Positions 44,230 to 57,102 of a stretch of 64,000 nt of DNA are shown piece by piece. The DNA comes from Austropuccinia psidii (lineage: Eukaryota; Basidiomycota; Pucciniomycetes; Pucciniales; Sphaerophragmiaceae): contig JALGQZ010000006.1 of the NCBI GenBank assembly GCA_023105745.1, forward strand, positions 34,985,686-35,049,685. Direction: 5' to 3'. The translations under genes and the position numbers were made by a program. The notes under the pieces are model-generated. The model saw nothing but the letters and a program-made list of their open reading frames with translations. It made no database searches and had not been told where the DNA came from. Within the stretch, counting starts at the first letter, position 1; each line of letters begins with the position of its first letter.

Positions 44230-45411
44230 ATGACTGAATTTACTGAATCTTCTCCTTCTGTGCCACCAACATCTGTGTTTTGTGGTTCTGGAATACTCAG
44301 TTGATTGGCTTCACCTTGGTCAATGGCTTCTTTTGGCCACTTTGATACGAGCCAAACTTATGATGGTTCCAAGGCAGTTTAGGTTCTTTATCCTTCTTGT
44401 ACTGAGTTTTTGGCAAAGGGAAAAGATTTCTTCCAATATTTAAATCTGAAATCTTCAAAGTTGAATTTCTGCATTGTTGGGAAGAAGCCATGTAATTGTC
44501 CTGGGCCATCAGCTTCCAACTTCAGAATATTTTCATGGAGTAAAAAAGATGGACCTTTTGTGAAGGAGTTTTCAGTTTCTAAGGCCCCTACTCCTGATGG
44601 TACTTCAGGGTATTCTTATTTTCGGTCTGGTAAATTTCTTTATTTAATTGAATGCTGACATCTTGATATATTGACTGGTTCTAGGCAAAGGGATGTGGCC
44701 AGGTGGACTAATGTCGGAGGGCCCATCCCAGTTTGTGGTAGGCCAATCTATTCCAGCTAAGAGGTCCCCATATCCAGAATCAATACTGAAGGCATAGTGA
44801 ATAGAAAAACACAAATTGCCAATTCTCCACCTGATCCTGATACTGAAGGTAATTATGAATTGGATGGTGAAGAAGTTTAGGTGGTTCATAATTCCATTGG
44901 CCATCAATCCAGTACTTCCCCTTCTCATCCTCCTGCCAAAGGATTCCAAATTCACATTATTTCTAGCACTCCCAGAACATCCCAACCAACTCTTGCTACC
45001 CTTCCTAATTTCCTTCCTCCAACACCAGGCCTGCCATGATTCCAGAAGTAAGACCATCCCCCATTCTACAGTCCAGGGCTTCAGCTATAGTCACCCCTAA
45101 GCAGCTCAAGTAGAAGAAGAAAAGAGCTTTTCGCTTTTCCATTTCCTGCTGCCCAATTATTTCAGCAAAGGGATTGTTGGCCTATTCAAGTTACCAGAGA
45201 AGATCAAAATATGGCCAGTGAAAATCAATATGCTGTGGCCAGATTGTTTAGATGAGTTGATAGAAATAGTAGGAAGGTGATTATTTATGCTAATGATAGG
45301 ACTATTCCTGGTACTGATTCTGAAAATATGGCTGCAGAATTTGCCTTGGATGAAGATGAATTGATCAATGATTCCAAGGGAACTTGTGATCATATGGGTT
45401 GGGACAACTAG
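44230..45411 (+). pseudogene. Antisense ORF in the 3' region of element A, about 393 codons, decayed
   Basis: It runs opposite to gag-pol. From ATG 44230 (MTEFTESSPSVPPTS) to TAG 45409 the total length is a whole number of codons (393). The patches are mostly in the first frame, with stops (for example at 44302, 44656 and 44758) and a pair of compensating frameshifts around 45036-45190. Landmarks: FCIVGKKPCNCPG, SKKDGPF, then GSRQRDVARWTNVGGPIP, a Pro/Ser-rich middle (TSPSHPPAKG), and a tail with TREDQNMASENQ, YANDRTIPGT and DELIND. The composition is protein-like throughout, unlike chance frames. A second copy starts at 40059. The function is unknown to me; the Cys-rich start could bind zinc. 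Confidence 0.65.
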
Positions 45412-45722
45412 TTTCCTTTTCCTTGTTTATGCTTGGTTTTACTTCTATCCCGACTCTTATAAAAATACTAAAAATAAAAGATAAAAATTAAATGGAACCT
45501 CCCAATACATGATATAGGAGGGGATGCTTTTTCTTTGAAGAATAAAGAAATAGAATTATACAAGTAATTAAGGAAGGAAAATGAAATAAGATGAAAAGAA
45601 AGAATTGGGAGAAAGATGAGAGTAAAGAAAATAAAATAGAAAAATTCTGAGGATTGATCTTCTTGTGGTGAGTGGCTGTATTTTGCCCATAATTTTCCTG
45701 AAAAGATAAAACCAAACATGTG

Positions 45723-46160
45723 ATGCTCACAGAGTGGCCAAGGTGTTGTTTTACAACAAGTAGAACCCTCAGAGATGTATACCAGGAGATGGAACTTACT
45801 TTAATAACTTCCACTCCCCACCAAGCATCATAAAAGAATAGAAAGCTTTTCCATAAATGAATTTGAGTTAAGGAATGTTTTGAAGAATAGTGAATGGCAT
45901 AATTTGTAATAATAAATCATGAAAGAAAGAGAAAGGATAAAAATAAAAGAAGGAATTTGCCCATATCTTGATGAAAGGTCTAAATTCAAAGTTATTGGTG
46001 TTGCAAGGCCTTTTAAACCAGTTGAAAGAAATTGACAAGTGCTCACAAAGTGGCCAAGGTGATGCTTACAACATTTTTGGGTAGAATACCCTCTTAAAGG
46101 TGCATGCCAGGAGAGGAACTTACTTTCATAAACTACAACCCCCACCAAGCACCATAAATC
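45723..46160 (-). repeat. Duplicated 3' module of element A
   Basis: GCTCACAGAGTGGCCAAGG at 45725 and GCTCACAAAGTGGCCAAGG at 46041, 316 bp apart. Each is followed by ACCAGGAGATGGAACTTACTTT-like text and CACCAAGCA. It matches the pair in element C (7725-8110). On the sense strand each copy holds GTAAGT just after the end of the pol frame. Confidence 0.75.
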
Positions 46161-49100
46161 AAACTCTTGAGGCATTTGGGCCAGGATTTTCTTGTGACAA
46201 GGTGTGAAAATCCTTGACAAGGTCTGGTGAGTTGGTAAGGTTTGTGGCTGGTTCCCAATTTGATCTTTCTGGGTCTTGACTGAATCCTTTCCACTATACA
46301 AGATACCATAATTTACCTCTTTGGAGTTTTGAATCCAGAACCTGAGCCCCTTCCCATTCTTCTTGCTCCTCCATCATGACTGGTGGTGGTGACAATTGAT
46401 GTTGCTTTGGGATAGTTGATTGCTTCACTGGTTCTAATAAGTACACATGAAAGACAGGGTGAACTGAATTCCATTTTTGAGGAAACTTGAGGTGATATGC
46501 ATGGCTTGCAAAATTCTTCAAGACTTCAAAGGGTCCCAGCCATCTTTCTGAAAGTTTCTTGGTGGGTCTTGTAGTCTTGAGATTCTTGGAAGCTCGCAAT
46601 ACTTTGTCCCAATGTTGTAAATCAGGTGGAATTTTCCTATTTCTATCTGCATAATTCGTGAATAGCCTTATTTCTGACTCCAGTTCTTATTTAACAATTT
46701 GCTGTATTTATTGGGGTTTTGTTAATAACTTTCCAGCAGGTGAGTCTTGGGAAATATGGATTTATTCATAGCTGGTATTTCACCCATAAATAGTGAAGAA
46801 AGTTGATTGCTTTTTTGATGAGTTTTATGCATTATTGTAGGCAAATTCAGCCAGAGGAATCCAGGTGTTCCATTCATCTTGATGGTAACTGACATACATT
46901 CAAAGATACTGTTCTAGAATCTGATTTATCCTCTCTGTCTGTCCATCTGCTTTAGGGTGAAAAACAGCTGAAAGATCTCTTTATATCTTGAGCTGCCTAC
47001 ATAATTGGGTCCAAAATGATGAAACAAATAAGGATCCTCTATCACTAACAAGACTGGATGGGAGACCATGTTCCAAAAAGACATGGTTAATCAAAATTTG
47101 AGCGAAGTTCAGCACAGTAATTCTTCCATAAGTTGGAATAAAGATTGCCATTTTTGAGAACCTCTCCACAACAACTAGAATTGAATCAAAGTGGTTTGAA
47201 AAGGGAAATCGAGTGATAAAGTCCATTGATAATGAATTGCAAGGACCAGATGGAATTTGAAGAGGCTTGAATAATCAAAACTTCTTATGATTAATGTGCT
47301 TGTTTCTTGAACATTGCTGACATGAGGACATATATTCCTTAATTAATTGATTCATGCCAGCCCAATAAAAATTCCTCTTGATGTGCTTGAGGGACTTCTC
47401 CTGGCCAGGATGGTCAGTCAATGGTGATTCATGGAGCTTTTGAGGAATATTGAGTTGGATTTATTTGCTTGGGATTACCACTATATTTTTGAATAACAAT
47501 AGATTGGCTTGAGGTTCAAGAGTAATCTGAGTCTGATTCACCTCTTGCTAGTTTCTTGAGTATATCCTTGTAGTCTTTGTATTGCCATACTTCTTTTTGG
47601 ATGTAGTCAACTAAATCTGAGAATATTTCAACCTTAATTGATAAGAATCTTGACTCTTGAATTCCATCTTTCTTGATCACTTGATTAAAATTTTGAGGTT
47701 TCTTGCTGAATAAGTCCACTGCCCTCTTGGCGTACATGTCATTGCAACATGAAATGAAATCTGGTAAATTGGCCAGCCTGCCTGGACAGTAAGTGACAGT
47801 GAAATGAAACGCAGAAAGAAATTCAGCCCAATGGGCCTGATGACAAGTAAGAACCTCGGAAGCCATGAAATAATGAAGAGGAGAGTGGTTTTTCAAGACC
47901 TCAAAAGAATTGGAAAGAGAAAGAAGTAAAGGTCTCCAGAACTTGAGAGCCCAAACTATTCCAAGAAGTTCCTTGTCCCAAATTTCATAGTTAAGTTAAG
48001 CTGGGAGAAGCTTGCGACTATAAAATGAATTGAGATGCTTTCCTTAGTCATTCGCCTGACTCAGCCCACCACCCAAGGCATAATAATAAGCATCCTTCTC
48101 TACAATAGCTGGTAGAGAAGGATTGAAATGAGAAAGGATAGGAGCAGTGGTGAATGCTTCTTTGAGAATTTCAAACTGACTAAAGGCTTCCTCATTGAAG
48201 ATAAAGGGAGAGTATTTTTTGAGAAGGGCAGTGAGAGAAGTGATTTTTTTAAACTAATTTTTAATTAAAAAACAACAGACATTGGCAAAGCCAAGGAAAG
48301 ATCGGAGGCCTGTGGCCAATTGAGAATTTGCTGAAATTTTGAAGAATCTATCTTTAGACCATCACTTGAGAAAACATAGACCAAATATTCCACACTTGAG
48401 GCATGGAATACACACTTTGAGGCTTTGACAGCCAAATTATTGTCCCTCAGTCTTTGGAGGACAGAGGCTACATGTATAACATGTTCCTCCTCAGACCTAG
48501 AGAAGACCATAGTGTCATCTAAGTAAACTACAACAAAAACTTCCAAGAAATCTGGTAATATATCATTCACAAGATTCTGGAGAGAAGCAAGAGCATTGGT
48601 AAGGCCAAATGGCATAACCAAATACTTATAGATTAAATATTTGGCTCTAAAGTCAGTTAAGTGCTCATCCCTCTCCTTGATTCTCAGGAGAGTATATGCA
48701 CCATGCAGCTCTATCTTGGAGAAGATGTTGGAACTGTTTAATAAAGTAAGAAGCTGGTTCATAGGAGGGACAGGATACCTGTTCTTCCTAGTGAACGCAT
48801 TGAGTTGTTGTCAGTCAACACACAAACAAAGACCTCCATCCTTTTTCTTGAAAAAAAGGACAGGTGCTCCTGTTAAAGAGGAGCTTGGCCTCATGAAACC
48901 TTTCTCTACATTCCCTGAAATGTATGCCCACAGTTTTTCTGACTCTTGATTTTATAGTAAGTAGATAACACAAACTGGAGGTAGAAGACCCTCCAGTTTG
49001 ATATGATGATCACAGGTGTGGTGTGGAGAAGGTTTCTCTGCTTTCACCTTGGAGAATACATCCAAATATTGGTGATAAGCAGGAGGGACTCCCATCAAAA

Positions 49101-49400
49101 CAGTTTCAATTTTTTCTGACTCTTCCTCCTGATCCCACTGCTCCTCCAGGGAAGCATGAAAAGATAAAGGAGGAAGGTCCATATCCCATTGAAAGAGATG
49201 AAGTGAAGATATAGCAACATCTTCTTCAACAGGTTTTATATCTTTGAAGACTTCATCTCTTGATTGAAGTAATGACTGAGAGGGAATGATGGAAGGGATA
49301 TGGACAGACAAAGGAAAGGAAGGTGTCTTAAGTTGACCAACCAGAGAAACACTGTTGACAGAAGTGGCCAAGGCATTACTGGCAGAAGATTAAATACCAC
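46160..49400 (-). pseudogene. Pol remnant of element A: RT, RNase H, integrase, chromodomain
   Basis: Minus-strand pieces in order: the region before RT (VFSKVKAEKPSPHHTCDHHIKL, about 49000), RT (MPFGLTNALASLQ, then VVYLDDTMVFS, 48265-48762), RNase H end (FTVTYCPGRLANLPDFIS, about 47800), and integrase zinc domain (CQQCSRNK, about 47310). The integrase core has MDFITRFPF, IPTYG and VSDRGSLF (46981-47226). The C-terminal part (RWLGPFEVL, HPVFHVYLLEP) and the start of a chromodomain (KLWYLV) are at 46294-46599. Stops and frameshifts lie between the pieces. The family is that of C and D, distinct from the intact gypsy (YLDD in RT, not YIDD). Confidence 0.88.
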
Positions 49401-49477
49401 TAGAATCCTTATTACTGGATTCATAGGTGATCAATCCATTTTTCCAATAAATGGTGGGATTAAAATGGTATAGGAAA

Positions 49478-50536
49478 TCATATCTTCTGTCTCTCATGGT
49501 ATCTGGTATCTAATTTCAGGGTAAATTCCATGAGTTCTTGAATAGTATCAAAGCTACCAGTATAGGAAGTCAACTGGTCCAAAATTCTTGATGACAGTCC
49601 TCTTGAATAATTATGAATAAAAGCCCTCTCCCCCCAATCTCCAATTCTTGCCATCAAGCTTCTAAACTCAGCAATGTAAAAGGAGACATTACCACTTTCC
49701 TTTATCCTCAACTTGTTCAACTCCTGGGACACCAAACAGAGTGAAGCATTTGGTTTCAAATAACTACCAATTATTGAGCAGGTAGGAAGGATCTTCATTG
49801 GAAATATTTGAAAGGTAGGGTTCAACACATTTTCCAGCTCTACCAGTGAGAAAAGAAGTTGAGTACAGAACTTTCTCCCTGTCAGAGAAGAAATTTTTTG
49901 GATCATTATGTAGAATCAATTGACAGGATTGGATAAATCATCTCAATTTATGGGCTTGAATACCATCAAAAGGATCAGGTGCTTTCATTGATGTAGTCTT
50001 ACAAACAGGGGCTTTGGAATTGTCCCTGGGGCCAGCTGTTCAAGAGTGTTTCCCCATGATGGTAGCCATTTGCTCCATTATATTGGGAAGACTTGGATTA
50101 GATTTAGAGACAAGAGGTTGATTAGTAGGGGATAAATTACAACCATGGGGTACCTCTGGAGTATTTTCCAAAGCATCTTCCACTTCAGTTTCCCCAGAAC
50201 CTTCCTCTTCCACAGACTCCTCAACATCTCCTAGTCTTGCTCTTGTACCTTCAGATATGCCAGGGTAGCCACCAAAAAAATCCAGAGAATGATCTTGTTC
50301 TTCTTGATTTCATAGCCTCTTCTGGAGGCTTCTGCATCTTGAATTGGTGGTTCTCTGTCCAAATTTTCACTTAGTTGATGAACTGATGGGGAGTGGTCAA
50401 GAGGAACCCTTTCTGTAGGAGTAAGAACAGGTGGCTTTCTTTGGGATATAGTATTCTTGGCTGGAGGCCTATTCTGAACTGGCATTATTGAGAAATTAAG
50501 AATAAGAATAGATGATACTTGACAATAAGGAATCAA
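49478..50536 (-). pseudogene. Gag remnant of element A
   Basis: The N-terminus MPVQNRPPAKNT lies at about 50480, and the capsid block RSLMARIGDWGERAFIHNYSRG at 49560-49690 ends with DTRYHERQK at 49485. Directly after this the sequence becomes the far end of the protease region (YDFLYHFNP). The zinc knuckle and catalytic protease part, present in element D, have therefore been removed in one deletion. Confidence 0.82.
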
Positions 50537-51218
50537 AGCATGGCCAAATCAATAATCAATAAGATTTTAATGATCTTGAGGAATCAATAAACAGTCTTGA
50601 GGTGAAATCCAATTCAATCAATCAATTCTTTCAATCTTAACATTCAATTCACATCCAATATCAAAAAAACTTGAGGAATTCAATAATCAATCAATCAATC
50701 AATCAATTTCTGCAATATAAAATCCAAATCTTGAGGAATCAATCAGTCAAATCCATATCTTCAGGATTCAGTCCAATCTCTTGATGATTCAAAGTCAATC
50801 AATAATCAAAATCAATTTATAAATATCAAGCAATTCTCTTGAGGATCAAAAACAGTCAATGAATCCAATCCAAAACAAAATCCTGAATTTCTGAATAAAT
50901 AAACCAAATGAATCCCAACTAATCAAATAACCAATCAATAAAAATCCTGATAAGCCCTTAATAAGCAAACAAAAGAGAAATTTGATTTAAGATAGAATTG
51001 AGAATGAAATGAGATGTTCAGCAATGATTAAGAAATGAGAAGAATCAATTTTCATATGAATATAATGGGTGAGATGGAAATTGATGAGAGAAGAGTCATA
51101 ATCATAACCATGAAAAATCATGAAATCATGAAATCATAAAAAGGTCATAATTGATTAATGAGAGAAACAATTATAAATGAAGGAAAAGAAAGAAGAAATT
51201 GTGAGTCAATTAATTCAA
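50537..51218 (-). repeat. Leader of element A, AATC-rich low complexity
   Basis: Many AATCAAT and CTTGAGGA words, with a clean run of five TCAA units at about 50686-50705. No open frame. It corresponds to the leader of D at 36250-36994. Confidence 0.65.
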
Positions 51219-51964
51219 TGTCACAGGGGTTCTTCTAAGTGAAGAGGGCCTGGAACTCAGTAAACTGGGACTCACTGCAGAGGGCTCAAGGATAAGATAA
51301 GGCAAAATTCTTAAGAGTGTAATGGGAGTACAATTGCTAAGAAAAAGCAGAAAAAAATAATAAGAGTAAGAAAAAAAAGAGCCAACCACAAACAAGTCAA
51401 AGTCCACTGTTTCAACCTGTCGGAAAGAAAGAGGAGGTTTCATAAGGATATGGCCACCACACCTCATACTGAACAGGTGAGAAGAAATTCAGAGACTAAT
51501 TTAATACCAAATAAATATAATACCCAAAATAAGAGAAAGGATATTCATAAAGTAATCAATCAACTGAATTAATTAACTGGGGAAAAGTCCCCAGGGGAGA
51601 GAAAGAGGGGCTGGTATATGTGAGAATCACCAGCCCTGATCCAGACAGACAGTTTTCATGAGAGGGAATGATGACTGAATAGAATCTGGCCAATACAGGT
51701 CCTGTACAATCTGTACAGGATGCGTACTGGAGGAGTGGTAGGGTTGAGTGATCATGCAGTTTCAGAATGATGTATCCAAACTGTATTGGGTAATTCCAAC
51801 CTGTATAAGTATTGACAGGCTGTATTGATACACCAGACTGTATGCATGCTTCAGAAAGGAAGATTGTTGAAACTGATTGCTGATACACGCAGTGGATTGC
51901 TGATTTGAGGTGTTTGAGTGGGTGTAAGCTTGAATACTCTTACCCCTGACCAGTGGTTGTTACA
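51219..51964 (-). repeat. 5' LTR of element A
   Basis: 746 bp, TGTCACAGGGGTTCTTCT to GTGGTTGTTACA, followed by the ACTAT target copy. Confidence 0.9.
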
Positions 51965-51969
51965 ACTAT

Positions 51970-53445
51970 TTATATTAACAAACAATGATTAAAAATAAGA
52001 AAAAAAAGAAAAGCATTATAATAAAGGAAGATAACCTAATTTTTATACTTTGGATAGTATCTTTGAATATTTTTAGGCCTAAGACTATAAATAAAACTTA
52101 TTTAACCTGTATTAAAATAAAAAAATAGAAGAAATTGAAAGTTTTGCTATTTATATATGAAATTAGAGATTTTTTAGAGAAATTAACAAATGACAATAAA
52201 ATATTGATGTAATAAAATTTGAAATGTTGATTAATCAAAGGTAACTCTTTGGCCTTTGATAATGTAAGAATTTGATTTCAAGAATAAAGAAATTTACCTT
52301 TTACTGAATTTTCTATTGTATTTGTTGTGCCTGAGGGTTAAATGGAGAAACAAGAGGTCCTTTTATAGAAAGAAATCCTTCCTTCTAGTGGCCAGACACC
52401 TTCTGATAGACGTTTACTTATGATATCAACTGGAATTGATCAATACTTTAAAGTTTGGTGATGATCAAACAATTATTAAACCTCCTTAGCTGATTATCAC
52501 ACCATTTTTTAAAGTTAACACTGTAACTCTAAGTTGATGACATCATAAGCTTGGAAAATGATACATTTTTGTTTATTATAATATTTTACATCATAATATA
52601 CTATTATACACTAGTGTTATCTCATCTTCAACTGTTAAGCTTAAAATAAGATTAAAGTCAATGATGATGAATCATCATTTTTCAACCATGAACTTTGATC
52701 CTTAAGAACTTTCAAGTTATTCATGCTACAGAAATTCAAATAGTAGACTCTGATAGATCTTCATTTCCTCACTAATATTACAAAAGGATACAATTAATAT
52801 AATCAAAAATCCATTTTTGATGATATTTCTTGTAACTCATGTTTTCTGTTGAAATTTACTACCTTGGACCTCAAACGGTGACTTCTTAGTGTCATAAAAT
52901 GATTAAAAGTACATATTTCTTCAAAACTGAAATGTTAGAGTCTAAAAATCCACTTTTCTTAAGCTTGGACTACTTTCAATTTTTATTGGTCAACACCTAT
53001 TGCTATTTTTCCCAATATCTCCTTGTAGGTTTTAACCTTGCTTAGAGCTATCCAAATAAAGCTTATATATTTCTTCTGACAGTTAATTTGGGGTAAATTC
53101 ATTTTTGAATTAACTCTTTTATCATTTTTAATCAAAAATATATGAGCTAAAAACCATGAATGTGCACTGATCCCAAAGGCACATATACCTGGGTTATCTC
53201 AGTAAGTATTGGTTTTACAGATATGGTATAAAGATGTGATATATTTAGTTTTTGATGGGGAATCTTATGGTGTAATTTCTTGCAAATTCTACTTCATTGG
53301 CTGATCAGATAATCAAGAATTTATGCCTTTTTATGGAGCTTGTACTTTCTCAAAGATTATAATTTTGATTCTTATTGTTAAAATAAGTTTTGTAAAGCTG
53401 TTTTGTGAGCTTTTTGGATATGTGGTCATATTGTAAATTCTCACA
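51970..53445 (-). mobile_element. 3' LTR of element H, part right of element A
   Basis: The right edge reads TGTGAGAATTTAC on the minus strand and abuts the polypurine tract of H. On that strand TATAAAAGGACCTC lies at 52367-52354, where the intact gypsy LTR has its TATA-like box. Beyond the first few bases it is strongly diverged from the other LTRs of the family. The far end is not visible because element A interrupts it. Confidence 0.5.
52360..52367 (-). promoter_or_regulatory. TATA box in the LTR of element H
   Basis: TATAAAAG on the minus strand, about 1.08 kb into the LTR, followed by GACCTCTTG. Compare CATAAAAAGAGTC at 16403. Confidence 0.5.
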
Positions 53446-56400
53446 TTCCCTACCACCAAAAAAGAGTGTAGCACAGTATCAAATAGTTGATTAGGGTATA
53501 ATCCAATATTCTACCTCTTCAATAGACGATTTCAGTGCTTAAGATCAATAATGCCTAATTGTGTCTTATTTTTTGGGTCTTCTTTCATGTCTGAACCTGC
53601 TTAATAGTTTATCAGCATTAGGAATATCTTGTCCAAATAGGAATTCATCTTCTTCAGCTGGGTTTCTGTACTTCATAAGGTATTCCCTTTATTTATTTTT
53701 TCTTCTCCACCGTTCTTCAAGGACTTTCAAAAATTTCATTTCTTCTCCTTCTTATAGAGGGGGAATTTCAAGTGGTGGTTTATCTCTTGGGGGAAATAGT
53801 TACTTATCACTTGAACTGTAAGATATTATCAGACCTTTAGGGGAAGCTGGGTTTTCTCATTAGCTCAACTGTGAGCTTTAGTTGTACAGAATTAGGGCCA
53901 TGCAGGGCTCTTATCATAAAAGTCCCTTCAATGGAATACCCAACTTCCCTTTTTAATTTAATATTTTTGACGTTCAAATTTGATAATAATACTAAATCTC
54001 TTATTTTAAAATCAGGTGGCTTGTGAATTTTTTCCCATCTTTCTTTTGCACATTTGAAATAATCATGCATACATCTATTTGAAAGATGTTTTACTTTTCA
54101 TGAATTATCTTGAAAGTTCTGGATGTTTTCTTTTTATCAACCAATTTTCCTTTGAGAGGATCATAAGGTAGTATTGAGCTCAAACCTTCTTCCAGAATTG
54201 TAGGTATTTTAGAAGTTGAAGAATTAATTGATCTCCTATATGCCAGCTCAAGAGCTGGTATTAGAGTATGCAAATCATGAGGAAAACCATGAGAGTCTTT
54301 CAATTCTAAGCCATAATAATAGAATATTCTGATAATGTCTTCAAGAGTTTGTATCATTATCTCTGGTAGTCCATCAGTTTGAGTGTGATATGCTGTTTAT
54401 AATGATAGCTTTGTGCCACAAAAGTTAAGTAGATTTTTCCATAAGGCTGATGTCAACCTGTTATCTCCATCACCTATGATATTTTTGAATATGCTTGTAT
54501 GGCTAATAATTCTATTCCATACCATTATGGCTATGTTCATAGCTGTGTACTCTTCATGAAATGGTAAAAGAATTGGGGTCTTGATGTACCTATTAACTAA
54601 TCCTAGGCATGCATTGAAGCTTCTGTCTCATCCTGGGGGTGCAGCTGTTACCCAGTCCATATGCACTATTGCCCATGGGGATTTTGGTTCTTGTCTTTGG
54701 ATTATCATACCAAATTTCTGGCCTGTAGCTCAATTTTCTTTTTGGCAACTTTGGCAGTATTATGCAACATTGTAATTCCAATTTGGCCACTGAGAGCAGG
54801 TTTTTACTCCTTCTAGTGTCCCAAATTATGAGTGTTTTCCACATACAAAAATATCATGGAATTCATGTAGTATAATGTTTATTGAAACTAAATCTTTCAA
54901 TATCATAACAAATGTGTCTTAACCCAATATTTCAAGTTCATAACATATGTTCCTTTGGTCCTATGATGAAGAATCTCATAAAGGAGGTGGAAGCTTCCTT
55001 CATAATATTCTTCTTTCTATAATTCATCCTTTTTTGAAGACAAGTATTGGTCTTTGCAATCTTTCATTACTAGTTGGCATAAGATGTGACAATTTCTACC
55101 AATTGTATAGCTCTCTTTGACTTTATTACAGAATTCTGTTCCAATATCTGTAACACATATTACTTCTATATTATTTTTACCGTGTGGTACCCATGCTTGG
55201 TTTCACATGTATTTTTTGAAGACCATCTGCTAAGACCATAAGCATTCTTATTAATATTTTTATTTTTGTTGACTTGGTCATATTTCCCCATATCATTGGA
55301 TAGCAATCTGCCATCTCAGCATATTTCTATTTGGTGTCTTCATTTTTCATAAAGATTTTAAAGCATTACAGACTTTAAAAACATCAAAGACTTTTCCAGC
55401 CAAATAATAGTGTAGCTTTTCTAAAGCCCGCACTAAGTAAAGGAACTCTATTTGGCTTTCTCCATGCCTTGCTTCTGTTGGCTTGATTTTCCTAGAGATT
55501 AAGCAAGTTGGTTATTCAACAGGCTTATCATTGATGATCTGTTTCTGGTGTAGTGTGGCACCTAGTCCTTCTCCACAAACAACTATTTATAGCTTAAAGG
55601 GTAAATTCCAATTTGGAATTAAAAGGAAAGGGGATTTGTGAAAGATTTTTTCATTTCTTCTTATTCCTTAACTATTTTCTAAGCCATTTAATGGAATTTC
55701 CGCTGATTACAGAGTTTACACAGGTATTTTGCACTTTTCACAATGTCTTTGATATTTTTCCTTTAATATCCAGAAAAAACTAAGAATGATTTCATTTCTT
55801 TCTTAGTTTTTGGCATTTTTTTAAGTAGTACTGCTTCTACTTTATTCTTATCTGATCCCAAGCTTACTTCGGACACTCTATGTCCTAGTTCTTTTAACTT
55901 AATGTATGAAAACTTACATTTCTTTCATGACATTTTCATATTTAATTGTAATATCTTCTGTGATACTCTTTCAAGTATCCTCAGGTGTTATCCCAAGTTT
56001 TTGAGAAGACTATAATATCATCATTATAGATAGTAAGCCATCCCTCTGATAATTCATCAGGGAATATAGTGTTCATCATTCTCTGGTAGTGGGAAGGGGA
56101 ATTTTTTATGCCAAATGGAATTTGTAAGTATTCATATATTCCATAGCAGACTATTATTATCAGTATATTTCTGGAATTATCTGTTAAGAAATTTTTCTTG
56201 AAGCCTTTAAGGGAATCCATTGCTCTAAAGAACTTAACCTATTTGAGTTGTGTTAGGTTCTCATGGATTCTAAGTATTGGGTATCTGTCATGGATAGTAT
56301 AAGTATTTAAAGCTCTAAGACCTCCTCCCATCCTTGATTTACCATTGTTCCAGGCTTTGATTACTGGTGTAGCTACTTCTACTTTCCCATTATGGCCTTG

Positions 56401-57102
56401 GCTCTTTAAAACCCCTGGGTCCATTAATTATTTAATGTGTACCTCTAAGTCTTCTCTAGTCTTGGACTGGCTGGATAAGTTGGTATTCTTAGCAGGGGTG
56501 GATATGGTTTATCTAAATTGAGAAAAACATCAACCTTATTTCAAATTAAGATACGCAGTGGTTCATTGTCAGTTGCAATGGAGCTTTTGTATTTATATAA
56601 GACGTCATTCAGCTTTTCTTTCATTTTTTCTGTTTATTCATCATTGAATTCTCCCTCTTTTAGTGCTTCATTTATAAATGAGTGTTTCTCTGGGGGTTTT
56701 CCCTCCTGTTTTATAACAGTAATCTTTGTCTTATTATACAAGAATCCATATTTTTGTCTTTTATTATCTGCTATGGTAAAATATCTATCTTTTTGGTTAG
56801 AGATATCTATGCCATTAATTGATAAGTGATCATACACAAGTATGAAATTGTTACTTATACAATTGTCTATTACTACAAAATCTACTTTAATCCTAATAAA
56901 TTGGGATGGATGTGGGAAAATTAATTTTAAGTCCATGATTCAAAGGGGCTCAATTATTTCACTTGCACTACTAAACCCGACTCCTTGTATTGGTGTAAGT
57001 TGATTTTCCCAATATAGTACAAGTGTTGGTAGCTATTTCTTTCCAACATATGTGCAGTCTTGTCCTGTTTCCAGATTTACTATTGAATCACAATTCTTTA
57101 AC
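53446..57102 (-). pseudogene. Element H: decayed minus-strand relative of the intact gypsy, protease to chromodomain
   Basis: On the minus strand, protease reads VNLETG in place of the active-site VNLDTG/IHLDSG (about 57080). It is followed by FSSAS, NGIDISNQKDRYFTI (about 56800), then RT with [28 protein letters not shown] and IYNDDIIVFS (YIDD changed to YNDD, 55981-56220). Integrase pieces are at 54091-54840 and 53837-54070, and a chromodomain tail ending [14 protein letters not shown] is at about 53570. The polypurine tract is GGTGGTAGGGAA at 53457-53446. The gag half is cut off by LTR I at 57103 and is not in the window. Many stops; inactive. Confidence 0.88.

Larger units (their letters stand above)
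42619..51964 (-). mobile_element. Element A: minus-strand Ty3/gypsy with both LTRs
   Basis: 9346 bp between ACTAT at 42614-42618 and ACTAT at 51965-51969. LTRs are at 42619-43341 and 51219-51964, similar but with many differences and a length difference of 23 bp, so the insertion is much older than the intact gypsy. On the minus strand: leader, gag, pol. After pol come a duplicated 3' module and a plus-strand (antisense) reading frame. It is non-autonomous: stops throughout, and the zinc knuckle and protease have been deleted. Confidence 0.92.
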
